DNA from: Afipia sp.
Lineage (GTDB): Bacteria; Pseudomonadota; Alphaproteobacteria; Rhizobiales; Xanthobacteraceae
Direction: 5' to 3'
Assembly: GCA_030652315.1 (NCBI GenBank)
Contig: JAUSAX010000013.1
Coordinates: 80,218 to 144,217, forward strand
Length of the DNA: 64,000 nucleotides
Position 1 is the stretch's first letter. The number at the start of each line of letters is the position of its first letter. The notes beneath the pieces were generated by a model. The model did no database searches. It was not told the origin of the DNA and worked only from the letters and a program-made list of their open reading frames with translations. The position numbers and the translations under genes were made by a program. Below, piece after piece: positions 41,130-51,521 of the stretch.

Positions 41130-41792
41130 TTACGCCTCGAGAACTGCGACGATTTCGAGCGTACGCGGATTCACAACTATGATTTCACCGTTGACGAGGA
41201 AGAACTCATAACCGCGCCAAGCGGGATAGATCGTGATGACCTCAGCAGGAAGCGGGTGGAAGCCCACTGTTCGCGGTACCCGCGTGCCGACCGAGATCGA
41301 GAAGTTGATATTCGTCACAGGCTTGATGTTCTGCTTGGTAATCGATGTGCGGATCGTCGTGCGCTGTTCGGTAGACAGCTTCGCGCCGGCGCCGGCCTGT
41401 CCCGTCGTTGCGCCGGCTTTGCCTTCGCCGGCATTCTTCTGGTCGGCCTTCATGCCGTCCTTCTCAGCGGCGTCCTTCCGGTCGGTCTTCATGCCATCCT
41501 TGGACTTGTCCATGTTCGTCTCGGATGCGGCCTTGCCGCCCTTCGGATCGCGGGTCGTTTCCGCGCCCTTCGACTTCATTCCGTCCTTGTCCTGCGCGCG
41601 CTGCCCCTTCATCTCGCCGGCCGGTGCTTCGCGATTCATCGGCGCAGCCCTCTCTGCAGGAGCGCCTGCGGACGGTGCGGGCTGCGATGCGGCAGGAGCG
41701 TTAGGTGCGTTGGTCGGCGCTTGCGCCGACGCCAATCCCGCGCTGCCGATCAGGGCGGCCGTCGCGACGGTCATCAAAAGCTTGGTCTTCAT
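41130..41792 (-). CDS. DUF1236-like periplasmic protein with low-complexity K/D/G/M region
   Basis: Signal peptide MKTKLLMTVATAALIGSAGLASAQA; C-terminal IYPAWRGYEFFLVNGEIIVVNPRTLEIVAVLE. Confidence 0.75.
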   Translation of the reverse strand: MKTKLLMTVATAALIGSAGLASAQAPTNAPNAPAASQPAPSAGAPAERAAPMNREAPAGEMKGQRAQDKDGMKSKGAETTRDPKGGKAASETNMDKSKDGMKTDRKDAAEKDGMKADQKNAGEGKAGATTGQAGAGAKLSTEQRTTIRTSITKQNIKPVTNINFSISVGTRVPRTVGFHPLPAEVITIYPAWRGYEFFLVNGEIIVVNPRTLEIVAVLEA

Positions 41793-41923
41793 GTCATCCT
41801 CCTCGTTATCTGCCCGGGGCTTTAACGAGAAGCGACCAGCTCTGTTCCGTTCAGAAACGCGATGTTGCGTGAACAGCCGTTCATACGGAACATTTTGCGG
41901 AACAGGCGCGGAATTTTTTCAGA

Positions 41924-43180
41924 TCACAGAGCGTCCGGTGTTCGTGCGCGATACGTATAGGCATGCGCTGCCGCGAACATCGCCCACATGATACCCAGCA
42001 TCATCCAGAAATGGCGCCAGTGGTCGATATCGATGACGAAGGCTTCGCAGACGGTGCCAAAGAACGCGGAAAAGATCGCGAGATAGGTCCGCTGCCATGG
42101 CACGCGCACGAAGATCAGCTTGAAACCCATGATCACGGTGATGAACACGAGCGCGGGAAAGCAGACCCCTGCGATCCAGCCGCCCGACATGAACGCATTC
42201 AGGAATGAGTTGTGGGTGTCCTCGGGAAAGAAATTCGAGACTTGAAGGGGGCCGATCCCGAGCGGACGTTCGAGGGCCATCTGGAAGCCGAGTGCGTGAC
42301 GCCCGAAACGTCCGAAGCGGCCGCTGTCATAGCTTTGCTGAAAGCTCGCACGCTCCTTGAAGAGGCCGCTAACCGATTCGAACGACAGCAACAGGACGAG
42401 AAGCAGTGCAGCGCAGATAGCCGCCGCGATCGCAACGGTCACGATGCGAGTGCGCTGAGCCTGCGAAGGCGTGGTGATATACATCAGTATCAGCATGAAG
42501 CCCGAGCAAGCCACCAACTGGCCCCAGGACGCGCGCGAGAAGGCCAGCAGCACGGCGAGGCTTACAATTCCCAGCCCAATCGCGCTGCGGAGTGACTTCC
42601 AGAAAGACTGCGTTACGACTGTTTGCAGCAGGAACAGCGCCGGCAGGATCAGGTAGGCGCCCAGCACGTTGGGGTCCTTAAACGTCCCGCGCGCACGGCT
42701 GTACAGCGTGAAGAGATCGTAGCCGCCGCTCCCCGCGAGATGGAAGTATCCGGCGATGCCGGCGAGGGACGCGATCAGGGCCCCAAAAATGAGGCCGCGT
42801 CGAAGGGATTCAAGTCTGTCGGCGGTGTCCTCGGACAGAACCATCGCGAAAAACAGGGCTGTGATAGCCAGGTACCAGGACGTGAGAATCCAGTTCAGAA
42901 TTTCCTTTTTGTCCAGCAGGTAGACGGAGCAGATCGTATAGCCCATGTTGAGAAGGAACAGCAGGATCAAAAGCGGAATGAAGACTGGGCGCATCCGCAA
43001 GCCGGTGGCAAAGAAGAAGATGACCGACGCCAGCGTGACAAGTTCGTAAGGACTTGGTTCGATGAAAACGATCGCTCCACCGACGCCGACGGCCCACATC
43101 AACGCACGCTGGATCGCCGCGATGCGGGGCGGCGTCACGGTGGCGGGGAGAGCGTAGTCTGTCGCGGCAAGTGAAGCCAT
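41924..43180 (-). CDS. O-antigen ligase/polymerase-like membrane protein
   Basis: 418 aa multi-TM; ERPLGIGPLQVSNFFPEDTHNSFLNAFMSGGWIAG. Confidence 0.82.
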   Translation of the reverse strand: MASLAATDYALPATVTPPRIAAIQRALMWAVGVGGAIVFIEPSPYELVTLASVIFFFATGLRMRPVFIPLLILLFLLNMGYTICSVYLLDKKEILNWILTSWYLAITALFFAMVLSEDTADRLESLRRGLIFGALIASLAGIAGYFHLAGSGGYDLFTLYSRARGTFKDPNVLGAYLILPALFLLQTVVTQSFWKSLRSAIGLGIVSLAVLLAFSRASWGQLVACSGFMLILMYITTPSQAQRTRIVTVAIAAAICAALLLVLLLSFESVSGLFKERASFQQSYDSGRFGRFGRHALGFQMALERPLGIGPLQVSNFFPEDTHNSFLNAFMSGGWIAGVCFPALVFITVIMGFKLIFVRVPWQRTYLAIFSAFFGTVCEAFVIDIDHWRHFWMMLGIMWAMFAAAHAYTYRARTPDAL

Positions 43181-43271
43181 GCGAACCGGAATCCTCTTCG
43201 CGCCTTCTGCGCGTCAGGTCAGTGATTTGAGCACGATGCCAGAAAACGCTTCGCGCTTTCCAGCATCCTGA

Positions 43272-44822
43272 TCAGTATGCGTTCTCGCCCTTGATGAGTG
43301 CGAACGGCGTCTTGAAGAGGATGTAGAGGTCGAAGAGGACCGACCAGTTCTCGATGTAGTAAAGATCGAACTCGACACGCTTCTGGATCTTTTCGTCGGT
43401 ATCGACCTCGCCGCGCCAGCCGTTGATCTGCGCCCAGCCGGTGATCCCGGGTTTGACGCGATGGCGTGCGAAGTATCCGTCGACGGCCTCGTCGAACAGG
43501 CGGCTCTGTAGTTTGCCCTGCACCGCATGCGGGCGCGGACCGACCAGCGAGAGATTACCCTTGAAGACGACGTTGAACAGCTGCGGCAACTCGTCAAGAC
43601 TGGTCTTGCGAATGAAACGGCCGACCCGGGTGACACGCTTGTCGCCCTTGGTCACGACCTTCGAGGCCAGCGGATCGGCCTGATCGTGAAACAGCGAGCG
43701 AAACTTGAAAACATCGATACGTTCATTGTTGAAGCCGTAGCGCTTCTGCAGGAACAGCACCGGACCGGGACTGTCGAGCTTGATCGCCAGTGCGACGAGC
43801 GCCATGACCGGCGCAAGCAGGACGAGAATGATCGCGCCGACGACGCGATCGAACGCCGACTTCAAGACCATGTCCCAGTCGGTGATCGGTTGTTCGAACA
43901 CGTCGAGGGTTGGGACCTTGCCGAGATACGAGTAGGAGCGCGGACGGAAGCGCAGCTTGTTGGTGTGCGCCGACAAACGAATATCGACGGGCAGTACCCA
44001 CAGCTTCTTCAGCATTTCCAGGATGCGGGTTTCGGCCGAAATGGGCAGCGCGAACAGCACCAGATCGATCCGGGTGCGGCGGGCGAATTCAACGATATCG
44101 TCGATCTTGCCGAGCTTCGGCTGCCCCTCGCAGGTTTCCAGTGCGCGCGAGTCATTGCGATCGTCGAACACACCGAGAATCTGAATGTCGGAGTCGTCCT
44201 GCGCATTGAGTGCACGGATCAGATTTTCGCCGTTCTGGTCGGAGCCGACGATGATCGTTCGCCGGTCGAGCCGTCCATCGCGGGCCCAGCGGCGAACCAG
44301 TGCGCGCAACACCAGCCGTTCCGCAAACAGTGCGGACAGTCCGACGAAGAAGAACGCCGAGAGCCAGACGCGGGAGATCGTGTCGCCAAGCTTAGCGAAG
44401 AAAGACGCCCCAATGAACAGCAGGAAAACGAGCGCCCATGACGATGCCATGCGCGTCATCTGGCGAAGCTGGCCGCGGAAAACTTGTACGTCGTAGATTT
44501 CAGCGGCCTGGAAGCTGATGACCGCGCAGGCGGCGACGCCGAACACGGCTGCGGCATACGGCCATGAAAAGCCGGCGCCCGGCATCACGTACCAGAAATA
44601 CAATCCGAGCCCGACAACGCTGAGCAGCAGGAAATCAACGATCCGTACGACGCCGCTGATGACGACCGTCGAATAAGCCTTGCTGACCTTTTCGTTGGTC
44701 ACCGCGAGGGCGGCTGGCGACAGCCGCTTGCGGCGCTCCGCCCGAGGCGTGCCATCGGCAGCGCTCATCGTGGCTGCTCCCGTGGCAGCGTTCATCATCG
44801 TCCGGACGTCGATCGGTTCCAC
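43272..44822 (-). CDS. Undecaprenyl-phosphate hexose-1-phosphate transferase (WcaJ/PNPT family)
   Basis: [103 protein letters not shown]. Confidence 0.94.
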   Translation of the reverse strand: MEPIDVRTMMNAATGAATMSAADGTPRAERRKRLSPAALAVTNEKVSKAYSTVVISGVVRIVDFLLLSVVGLGLYFWYVMPGAGFSWPYAAAVFGVAACAVISFQAAEIYDVQVFRGQLRQMTRMASSWALVFLLFIGASFFAKLGDTISRVWLSAFFFVGLSALFAERLVLRALVRRWARDGRLDRRTIIVGSDQNGENLIRALNAQDDSDIQILGVFDDRNDSRALETCEGQPKLGKIDDIVEFARRTRIDLVLFALPISAETRILEMLKKLWVLPVDIRLSAHTNKLRFRPRSYSYLGKVPTLDVFEQPITDWDMVLKSAFDRVVGAIILVLLAPVMALVALAIKLDSPGPVLFLQKRYGFNNERIDVFKFRSLFHDQADPLASKVVTKGDKRVTRVGRFIRKTSLDELPQLFNVVFKGNLSLVGPRPHAVQGKLQSRLFDEAVDGYFARHRVKPGITGWAQINGWRGEVDTDEKIQKRVEFDLYYIENWSVLFDLYILFKTPFALIKGENAY

Positions 44823-44936
44823 GGCAAAATTTCCGTTGCTATGCCGTCATGTAGCGACGGGCCAAGGGGAACCAAGGTTCCCAGCCTCTTGCGTAGCCAA
44901 CAAATCGGAAGAATTGGTTATCTCGATATAGATAGG

Positions 44937-46070
44937 TTAACGCGCGTTGAACGCGTCGCGATACCCGTTGAGCACGCCGTCAACCATCGCCTTCTGCGAG
45001 AAGTGAACGAAGATGCGTTCCCGCAGGTTCCGGGCGCGTTCGCGAGTCGCGTCCATGTTCGCCAGTGCGCTTTCGATTGCGTCCGCCATCGCGCCGATGC
45101 TGTTGGCCACGAACAGCCCGCCGGTATGCGGGCCAAGGATCTCCGGAATACCGCCGACGCTAGCGGCGATCATCGGGATACCGGCGGCGGCTGCCTCGAT
45201 AACAACGTAAGGCATCGAGTCGCCGCGCGAGGGGACAACCAGCAGCTTGCCCTTGGAGAAACCAAAGCGAGCCCTTACGTGGCCGATAAACCGTACGGCC
45301 TCGCCGAGGTTCAGGCTGCTGACGAGCGCTTTCAGGGCCTCGGTCTCTTCGCCGTCGCCCGCGAGTGTCAGCGTGATGGGTTTCCCGTCGGCCCGAAGCC
45401 GGGCGACTGCCTGAATCAGCAAATCCGCGCCCTTGATCTCGCGGAATTCACCGACATAGACGAGATCGGTCGCGTCCTCCGAAACTGGGACCGGATCGAA
45501 TTCGGATGCGGTTACGCCGTTAAACACACAGCGGATCAGGCCTGCGGGCTTGCCGATAACGCGCTGGTAAGTGTCGCGCGCAAACGCGCTTTCGAACAGA
45601 AACAGTTCGGTCCGGTTCATCAGCGCGCGTTCCATTCGCCCATAGACGGCGCCTTTGAGCGTACCCGGTGGATAGTGCAGGGACCCGCCGTGCGGGGTGT
45701 AGACCCGGATCGCCTTCTTCGATTTGCCCTTCATGCGCACGAAGGCACCGGCTTTCGCGCCATGCCCGTGCAGGACGTCCAGCTTGAGCGACCGGGCCAG
45801 GCGAAGGAAATGCAGCGACGTCACGCTATCGACGGGATGAGGTTCGCGACGGATGGCGAGACGATAGACACCAAGCTTGAGCTTGGGGCCGATCTCTTTC
45901 AGAGCCGCGTCAGCTCGCTCGCCGCCGGTGAGGCTATCAGCGAGAATCCCGACTGAATGCCCGCGTTCGGCTTGTCCAACAGCAAGATCCAGAATGTGAC
46001 GGAAAATTCCACCGACGGGCGCGCGGACGGCGTGCAGGATGCGCAGCGGGGAGTCGGGCGTTTCGGGCAT
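44937..46070 (-). CDS. Glycosyltransferase family 4
   Basis: LRILHAVRAPVGGIFRHILDLA; LVYVGEFREIKGADLLIQAVARL; VPSRGDSMPYVVIEAAAAGIPMIAASVGGIPEIL. Confidence 0.92.
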   Translation of the reverse strand: MPETPDSPLRILHAVRAPVGGIFRHILDLAVGQAERGHSVGILADSLTGGERADAALKEIGPKLKLGVYRLAIRREPHPVDSVTSLHFLRLARSLKLDVLHGHGAKAGAFVRMKGKSKKAIRVYTPHGGSLHYPPGTLKGAVYGRMERALMNRTELFLFESAFARDTYQRVIGKPAGLIRCVFNGVTASEFDPVPVSEDATDLVYVGEFREIKGADLLIQAVARLRADGKPITLTLAGDGEETEALKALVSSLNLGEAVRFIGHVRARFGFSKGKLLVVPSRGDSMPYVVIEAAAAGIPMIAASVGGIPEILGPHTGGLFVANSIGAMADAIESALANMDATRERARNLRERIFVHFSQKAMVDGVLNGYRDAFNAR

Positions 46071-46072
46071 CG

Positions 46073-46741
46073 TCAGAACCAGCGTTCGGCGACAACGACC
46101 GTGTCCCCGGGTTTCAGGAGCGTACCAGGCGGTACGACAGCCTGAGCGGTACCAACTTCGCCCATCCGGGTTAATTTGATGCTGCTTCGCAAGGCGCGGG
46201 GCGTGAAGCCGCCGGCAATGGCGACGGCGCTCTCGACCGTCATGTTGGGCACATACGGATATTGGCCGGGCGCGGCGACTTCACCCAAAATGAAGAATGG
46301 CCGGTACGTTTCAACCTCCACCGCGACATAAGGTTCGCGCAGATAGCCATTCCTCAAGCGGGACGTGACTGCGGCGGCCAGTCCGTTCGGCGTCAGACCC
46401 CGTGCGTGAACCGCGCCGATCAGCGGCATCGTGATCGAGCCGCCTGCATCAACGGCGTACGTGTTGGTAAGGCCCTCTTGCCCGTACACGACGATGCGCA
46501 GCCGATCACCGGCGTTGAGGCGATAGGGTTCGTCGTGAGCGGCGTAGCTGTAGACAGGCGGGGCCGGCGTTGTTGCGACGCTCACGGCACGTATTGGCTG
46601 GACCAGACCATAGGCAACCGCATCAAGGCTGCCGTTGTCGATAACCGCCACCGGCGCAGCCGTCCGCATGCAGCCCGACACCACGAGCGCAAGGAGAAGA
46701 CAGGTGAGGCGCGCGCGGCTGCGCTGCATGGGGAAATCCAA
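46073..46741 (-). CDS. Polysaccharide export lipoprotein (Wza/ExoF-like)
   Basis: Lipobox-like LLLALVVSGC; YRLNAGDRLRIVVYGQEGLTNTYAVDAGGSITMPLIGAV; PYVAVEVETYRPFFILGEVAAPGQYPY. Confidence 0.92.
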   Translation of the reverse strand: MDFPMQRSRARLTCLLLALVVSGCMRTAAPVAVIDNGSLDAVAYGLVQPIRAVSVATTPAPPVYSYAAHDEPYRLNAGDRLRIVVYGQEGLTNTYAVDAGGSITMPLIGAVHARGLTPNGLAAAVTSRLRNGYLREPYVAVEVETYRPFFILGEVAAPGQYPYVPNMTVESAVAIAGGFTPRALRSSIKLTRMGEVGTAQAVVPPGTLLKPGDTVVVAERWF

Positions 46742-46924
46742 GTAAGTATAGATTCTGATTAAGGACTTTCATGGTTAATAAAGCGTAACGCGCGTGCTGC
46801 GTTGCAGCCAAAACCAAGGTCGCGAGCGCTCCGATTAACCCGGCAGCAACCTTAATAGACTGTAATCGCGCCGGAGAAGACCAGCATTCGATTCAGTGCA
46901 GTAGCGTTCGGTGGAGAGTGTTCG

Positions 46925-49111
46925 ATGCGTTTTTCGTTGTGGCGTGACTGGATGAGCAAGATGCCGTTCCGGGCCACGGCTGATGTTGCGCCGGATCCTG
47001 CGCCAGTCGTCGCTACGCCTACGCCTACGCCTACGCCTACGCCTACGCCTGTAGCGCTGGTCGCCGCCCCCGAGCTTGGCGACATCGATCTTCGCGCGAT
47101 CTGGGAAACGCTGGTCCGCAAGCGGATGTGGATCATCGTGCCAACGGCGCTCGCGTTCGTGCTGTCGTTGCTTGCCGTCAACATGATTACGCCGCGATAC
47201 AAGTCCGAGGCGCGCATTCTGATCGACGGACGGGAGAACGTCTTCCTGCGCCCGAGCGGCGAACGCTCCGAAGAGCGCGGCAGCCTCGACGCCGAAGCCG
47301 TGACCAGTCAGGTTCAACTGTTGCTGTCGCGCGATCTTGCCCGCGAAGTGATCAAGGCGAACAAGCTTGCCGAGTTGCCTGAGTTCGATCCGGTCCTGCG
47401 TGGAATATCGCCGCTCAAGACGCTTCTTGGCCTGTTCGGCCTCGGTCGCGATCCTTTCAAGGTGACGCCCGAGGAGCGAGTGCTCGATGCGTACTACGAC
47501 CGGCTGACAGCCTTTGCGGTCGACAAGTCGCGCGTGATGGTGATCGAATTTCAGTCGCGTGATCCGGACCTGGCGGCGCGTGTCACGAACTCCATTGCTG
47601 ACGGGTATCTGGTGCTTCAACAGGCCGCGCGGCAAAATCAGGCTAAGGCGGCCTCGCAGTGGCTGCTGGTGGAGATCGAGAACCTTCGCAAGAAGGTTGC
47701 GGATGCCGAGGCGCGGGTCGAGGAATTTCGCTCCAAATCCAATCTCTTTATCGGCACCAACAACACTACGCTGTCGAACCAGCAGCTTGGCGAGTTGAAT
47801 ACACAACTTAACAATGCACGGGCGCTGAAGTCCGATGCAGAATCGAAATCACGCCTGATCCGCGAAATGCTTCAAAGCGGCAAGCCGATCGAAGCATCCG
47901 AAGTTCTCAATTCGGAGCTGGTTCGCCGTCTATCGGAGCAACGCGTCACCCTTCGCGCGCAGTTGGCCGAACAATCGTCGACGCTGCTCGGTGGACATCC
48001 GCGCATCAAGGAGCTGAAGGCACAGATTCTGGATATCGACCGCCAGATCCGCGAGGAGGCGAACAAGATTTCCCGTTCGCTGGAGAACGATGCCCGGATC
48101 GCCAGCGCTCGAGCCGACAGCCTCAACGGAAGCCTCGACCAGTTGAAGCGTCAGGCGACATCTAACAACGGACAGGACGTCCAGTTGCGGGCCTATGAGC
48201 GCGAAGCGAAGGCGCAGCGCGATCTGCTGGAATCGTATCTTGCGAAGTATCGCGAGGCAACGACCCGCGAAAATATCGACGCGGTCCCCTCCGACTACAG
48301 GATCATTTCCCGGGCCATCGTGTCGAATACGCCTGCTTTCCCGAAGAAGCTCCCGACCGTGCTGATTGCGACCATGGCGATGCTGATGCTGACCGCCGGT
48401 TACATTGCCACAGGTGAGTTGTTGCGCATGACGGTGCCGCGCCCGGTTGCCGCCGTGCGGGCCCCGATGGCGCCCTTACGCGATACGCATCCGCAAATGC
48501 CGGCGGGCATCATCGAAATCGAACGTCTGGTCGCGATGTTGCGTCAGGGTGGTGACACATCTCGAAAAGTCACCGTCATCGGCGCCCATCAGGATGAAAG
48601 CGTGACATTGGTTGCGCTGACGCTCGCGCGGCTGCTGTCGCGAAGCTCGAAAGTCGTGCTGGTCGATCTTGCAATGGCGTCCCCGACGCTGGCCGCGGTG
48701 TCCACCGACCCCGCGTCGCCCGGACTAACGGAATTGATGCAGGGGTCAGCTTCGTTCAGCGAGATCATTACCAAGGATCGTCTGTCCGGCGTTCATATTG
48801 TGGGAGCGGGGCGAGAAACCTCCCAGCGCCAACTGCTGCAGCTGCCGAGGATCAACCTCGCGGTCGATGCGCTGTCGCGAGCGTATGATTTCGTTGTGCT
48901 GGATGCGGGCACTGCCACAGACCTGCCTGCGAGTGTCATTGCTGCGCAGGCTCATGCCGTCATCATTCCCGATCCGGCAATCACTACGTCCGCGCGTGAT
49001 GTGATGACAAGCCAACTGCTCGCGTCTGGCTTTGTCGGTGTGACAATCCTGGATACACCTTTGAAGGCAATGGACCTCGGCGCGCCGGGCGAACGGGTCG
49101 CTGCGGCCTGA
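46925..49111 (+). CDS. Wzz/GumC-type chain-length protein with C-terminal degenerate BY-kinase-like domain
   Basis: IDLRAIWETLVRKRMWIIVPTALAFVLSLLAVNMITPRYKSEARI; coiled coil; C-terminal VVLVDLAMASP / FVVLDAGTATDLP. Confidence 0.9.
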   Translation: MRFSLWRDWMSKMPFRATADVAPDPAPVVATPTPTPTPTPTPVALVAAPELGDIDLRAIWETLVRKRMWIIVPTALAFVLSLLAVNMITPRYKSEARILIDGRENVFLRPSGERSEERGSLDAEAVTSQVQLLLSRDLAREVIKANKLAELPEFDPVLRGISPLKTLLGLFGLGRDPFKVTPEERVLDAYYDRLTAFAVDKSRVMVIEFQSRDPDLAARVTNSIADGYLVLQQAARQNQAKAASQWLLVEIENLRKKVADAEARVEEFRSKSNLFIGTNNTTLSNQQLGELNTQLNNARALKSDAESKSRLIREMLQSGKPIEASEVLNSELVRRLSEQRVTLRAQLAEQSSTLLGGHPRIKELKAQILDIDRQIREEANKISRSLENDARIASARADSLNGSLDQLKRQATSNNGQDVQLRAYEREAKAQRDLLESYLAKYREATTRENIDAVPSDYRIISRAIVSNTPAFPKKLPTVLIATMAMLMLTAGYIATGELLRMTVPRPVAAVRAPMAPLRDTHPQMPAGIIEIERLVAMLRQGGDTSRKVTVIGAHQDESVTLVALTLARLLSRSSKVVLVDLAMASPTLAAVSTDPASPGLTELMQGSASFSEIITKDRLSGVHIVGAGRETSQRQLLQLPRINLAVDALSRAYDFVVLDAGTATDLPASVIAAQAHAVIIPDPAITTSARDVMTSQLLASGFVGVTILDTPLKAMDLGAPGERVAAA
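47013..47050 (+). repeat. Hexanucleotide microsatellite (CTACGC)x6 plus CT
   Basis: Direct reading; encodes (PT)n in the N-terminus of the Wzz protein. Confidence 0.9.
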
Positions 49112-49126
49112 GCTTTCGGGTCGAGA

Positions 49127-50353
49127 TTACGATGAGCGCGAGATGGCGTTGCGCAGAAGCTGCGCCATATGCATGAGCGCGGGATTGTGTTTCACAAGCC
49201 GTTTGGCGTGGGTCAGCGACGACATGCCGAGCGCCGCGAACTTGCCTCGCGCGGTCAGCGGAATAAAGGCGTCGGTTAGCGGTTCGTCGTCCTTGCAGAA
49301 CGTCATCTTGTACTCGTCCGATCCTACGCCGAAATCGAGCGAGCTGTAGCCGAGATCGCCGAAGTGATCGATCATGTAGCGCAGCAGGATCAGGCCGGGG
49401 CTATAGCGAGCATTTTCCGAGATCGTATATGTGTTGAACATGGTCGAAAACCGCTCGCCGTCCGCCACGCAGGCGAAGATCGAAATCAACTCTGCGTCGC
49501 ATTCCAGTGCGTGAAGTTCGATGGCGCGTCCGCCATTCGGAAGTTTTGCAAGACATGCGTCACGGACGAACGCCTTGGTGGCTGGATCGGAAAAGATGTC
49601 CGGCAATTTTGAAAGCGCCATCCGCTGCGGCTTGATGACAAAGAAGCTGTCCAGCAGGCGGTTGATGTCGTCGTCGGTCGTCGCGACGAAATATCGATAG
49701 CCCGGAAGGGCCTGGAGCTTGCGCTCCTTGTTGCGCAATCGCCGCCTGGTCGATGTGGAGACGCGTTCTTCCGGCTTGCAACCGGGAACCATTGTCATCA
49801 TCGGGCAGGGATTGGTCGACGGCTGCGCGGCAAGCGATGCCAGCGGGTTCGCGATATTGCGCCATCGTTTCGGCTGCTGCGTGAAGGCCAGCACATCGAC
49901 GCCATCCGGCTGCATGCGAATGGCCGCGATCAGCGCGTTGAGTTCGGCTGCAGAGATTGTTTCCGCGAAGTCGCGACGCCACAGCGCCATGTTGAACGTC
50001 GGATGCTTGCCGCCCATGAAGCGGGCCACCTTTGCACCGTTCTCTCGGTAGATAACGAGCGGGAGCAGCAGCAGCGGCTGATTGTTCGCGTCGCTGGCAA
50101 CGACGACGAGGGGCGCGGCGCCTTCATGCCTGCCAAGGCTTTGCTGCCAGGCATCGAGAAGCTCGAAGCGCTGATAGGGTGTAAAGAGAAAATCGGCTCC
50201 TTCAAACGCTCGCCAGCTTATCTCGGCCGCAGCCATGTCGCGAATGACATCGACGCGCGCGATGCGGTCCGCAACAGGATACGCCAGAGAGTTTGCGTCG
50301 GAGCCGTGAAGTTCTGCAGCCATGGCCATCAGAGGACCTGAATTCTTGGGCAT
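49127..50353 (-). CDS. FemAB/CelD-like GNAT-fold acyltransferase (polysaccharide-associated)
   Basis: ISWRAFEGADFLFTPYQRFELLDAW...; FSTMFNTYTISENARYSPGLILLRYMIDHFGDLGYSSLDFGVGSDEYKMTFC. Confidence 0.8.
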   Translation of the reverse strand: MPKNSGPLMAMAAELHGSDANSLAYPVADRIARVDVIRDMAAAEISWRAFEGADFLFTPYQRFELLDAWQQSLGRHEGAAPLVVVASDANNQPLLLLPLVIYRENGAKVARFMGGKHPTFNMALWRRDFAETISAAELNALIAAIRMQPDGVDVLAFTQQPKRWRNIANPLASLAAQPSTNPCPMMTMVPGCKPEERVSTSTRRRLRNKERKLQALPGYRYFVATTDDDINRLLDSFFVIKPQRMALSKLPDIFSDPATKAFVRDACLAKLPNGGRAIELHALECDAELISIFACVADGERFSTMFNTYTISENARYSPGLILLRYMIDHFGDLGYSSLDFGVGSDEYKMTFCKDDEPLTDAFIPLTARGKFAALGMSSLTHAKRLVKHNPALMHMAQLLRNAISRSS

Positions 50354-50456
50354 TTCGAGATTTGCGGCTTTGGCCGACCTTATTCAAAGAAATGTCAACA
50401 AAGAGTAATGAGAATAAGGGCGTGACCGGACATCGGCTCGCGAGAAGGATGAACAA

Positions 50457-51521
50457 GTGCTGTTTCGGAGGCGCATGCTGGCGGATATGGGGCTGGAATT
50501 GGCCTATTTCAGCGGCCTGTCCCATATCCTTGAACGAAGAACCGGCGGAGCCGGGGCCATCCTCAAATTCGAACACGTCCGGCCGAAGCGTGCCGATCCG
50601 TTCCAGCCGCTGCGTTCGCGCGATATCACCCCGGAATTTCTCGATCGCGCGATCTCGGCGCTGAAGCGATGGAATGTTGATTTCCTGTCCATCGATGAAG
50701 CCGCTGAACGATCCCGGCAAGCCGCTCTTGCGCGCCGCTTCGTGTGTCTGACGTTCGATGGCGGTCATCGCGACTTCATGACCTTCGCCTATCCGGTGCT
50801 GTCACGTCATCGCGTGCCGTTCGCGCTGTATATTCCTACCGGCTTTATCGACGGCATCGGCAAGGCGTGGTGGCTCGCGCTGGAACAGGTTGTCGCGCGC
50901 AATGCCCGGATCGGGCTGCTGATGAACCGCACCGAACAGCATTTCTTCGCCGTCACCCTTGCGGAGAAGTATCAGCTTTACGACGTGCTGCACGCCTGGA
51001 TGATGACCCTGTCGCCGGATGATGTTGCAATTGCAATCGGTGATCTGTGCGGGCGTTACGGCGTGGACCTCAACGCAACCTCACAGGGCGCAGCGATGAA
51101 CTGGCAGGATCTCGTCAAGCTGGCGCGCGATCCGCAAGCCACAATCGGAAGTGCGACCGTCAACTATCCAAACCTCGCGCGGACAAAGGGCACAGCGGCC
51201 CTGAGAGAAATGACCATGGGCCGGACTGTGCTGGAAACCGCGCTCGATGGCCCGTGCCGGCATTTTGCCTATCCGTTTGGCGAGCGGGATTGCTTCGGCC
51301 CTCGCGAACTGATGTTGGCGCGGGAGGCTGGGTTCGTCAGCGCGGTGTCCGCAGGACCTGGCGTTGTCCGCTCCGATGGCCAGTCCGACCTGATGGCCCT
51401 GCCGCGGGTTGCCTGGGATGGCCGGCGAAACTCACTCCGGGCACTGCGTGTGGTCCTTTCGGGTCTCACCAGCAGAACACCGAAAACGCAAACGCCGGAG
51501 CTTGCCACAAACTACGGCTGA
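50457..51521 (+). CDS. Polysaccharide deacetylase family protein
   Basis: RFVCLTFDGGHRDFMTFAYPVLSRHRVPFALYIPTGFIDG; CRHFAYPFGERDCFGPRE; GTG start. Confidence 0.9.
   Translation: MLFRRRMLADMGLELAYFSGLSHILERRTGGAGAILKFEHVRPKRADPFQPLRSRDITPEFLDRAISALKRWNVDFLSIDEAAERSRQAALARRFVCLTFDGGHRDFMTFAYPVLSRHRVPFALYIPTGFIDGIGKAWWLALEQVVARNARIGLLMNRTEQHFFAVTLAEKYQLYDVLHAWMMTLSPDDVAIAIGDLCGRYGVDLNATSQGAAMNWQDLVKLARDPQATIGSATVNYPNLARTKGTAALREMTMGRTVLETALDGPCRHFAYPFGERDCFGPRELMLAREAGFVSAVSAGPGVVRSDGQSDLMALPRVAWDGRRNSLRALRVVLSGLTSRTPKTQTPELATNYG

Noticed and set aside
44841-45956. 371-aa plus-strand ORF antisense to the GT4 gene (also 43527..44441 antisense to the WcaJ-like gene)
   Set aside because: Antisense frames of strong coding genes; composition not protein-like.
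47013-47050. CRISPR-like or satellite array
   Set aside because: Units are 6 bp with no spacers and are part of a coding sequence; a simple microsatellite.
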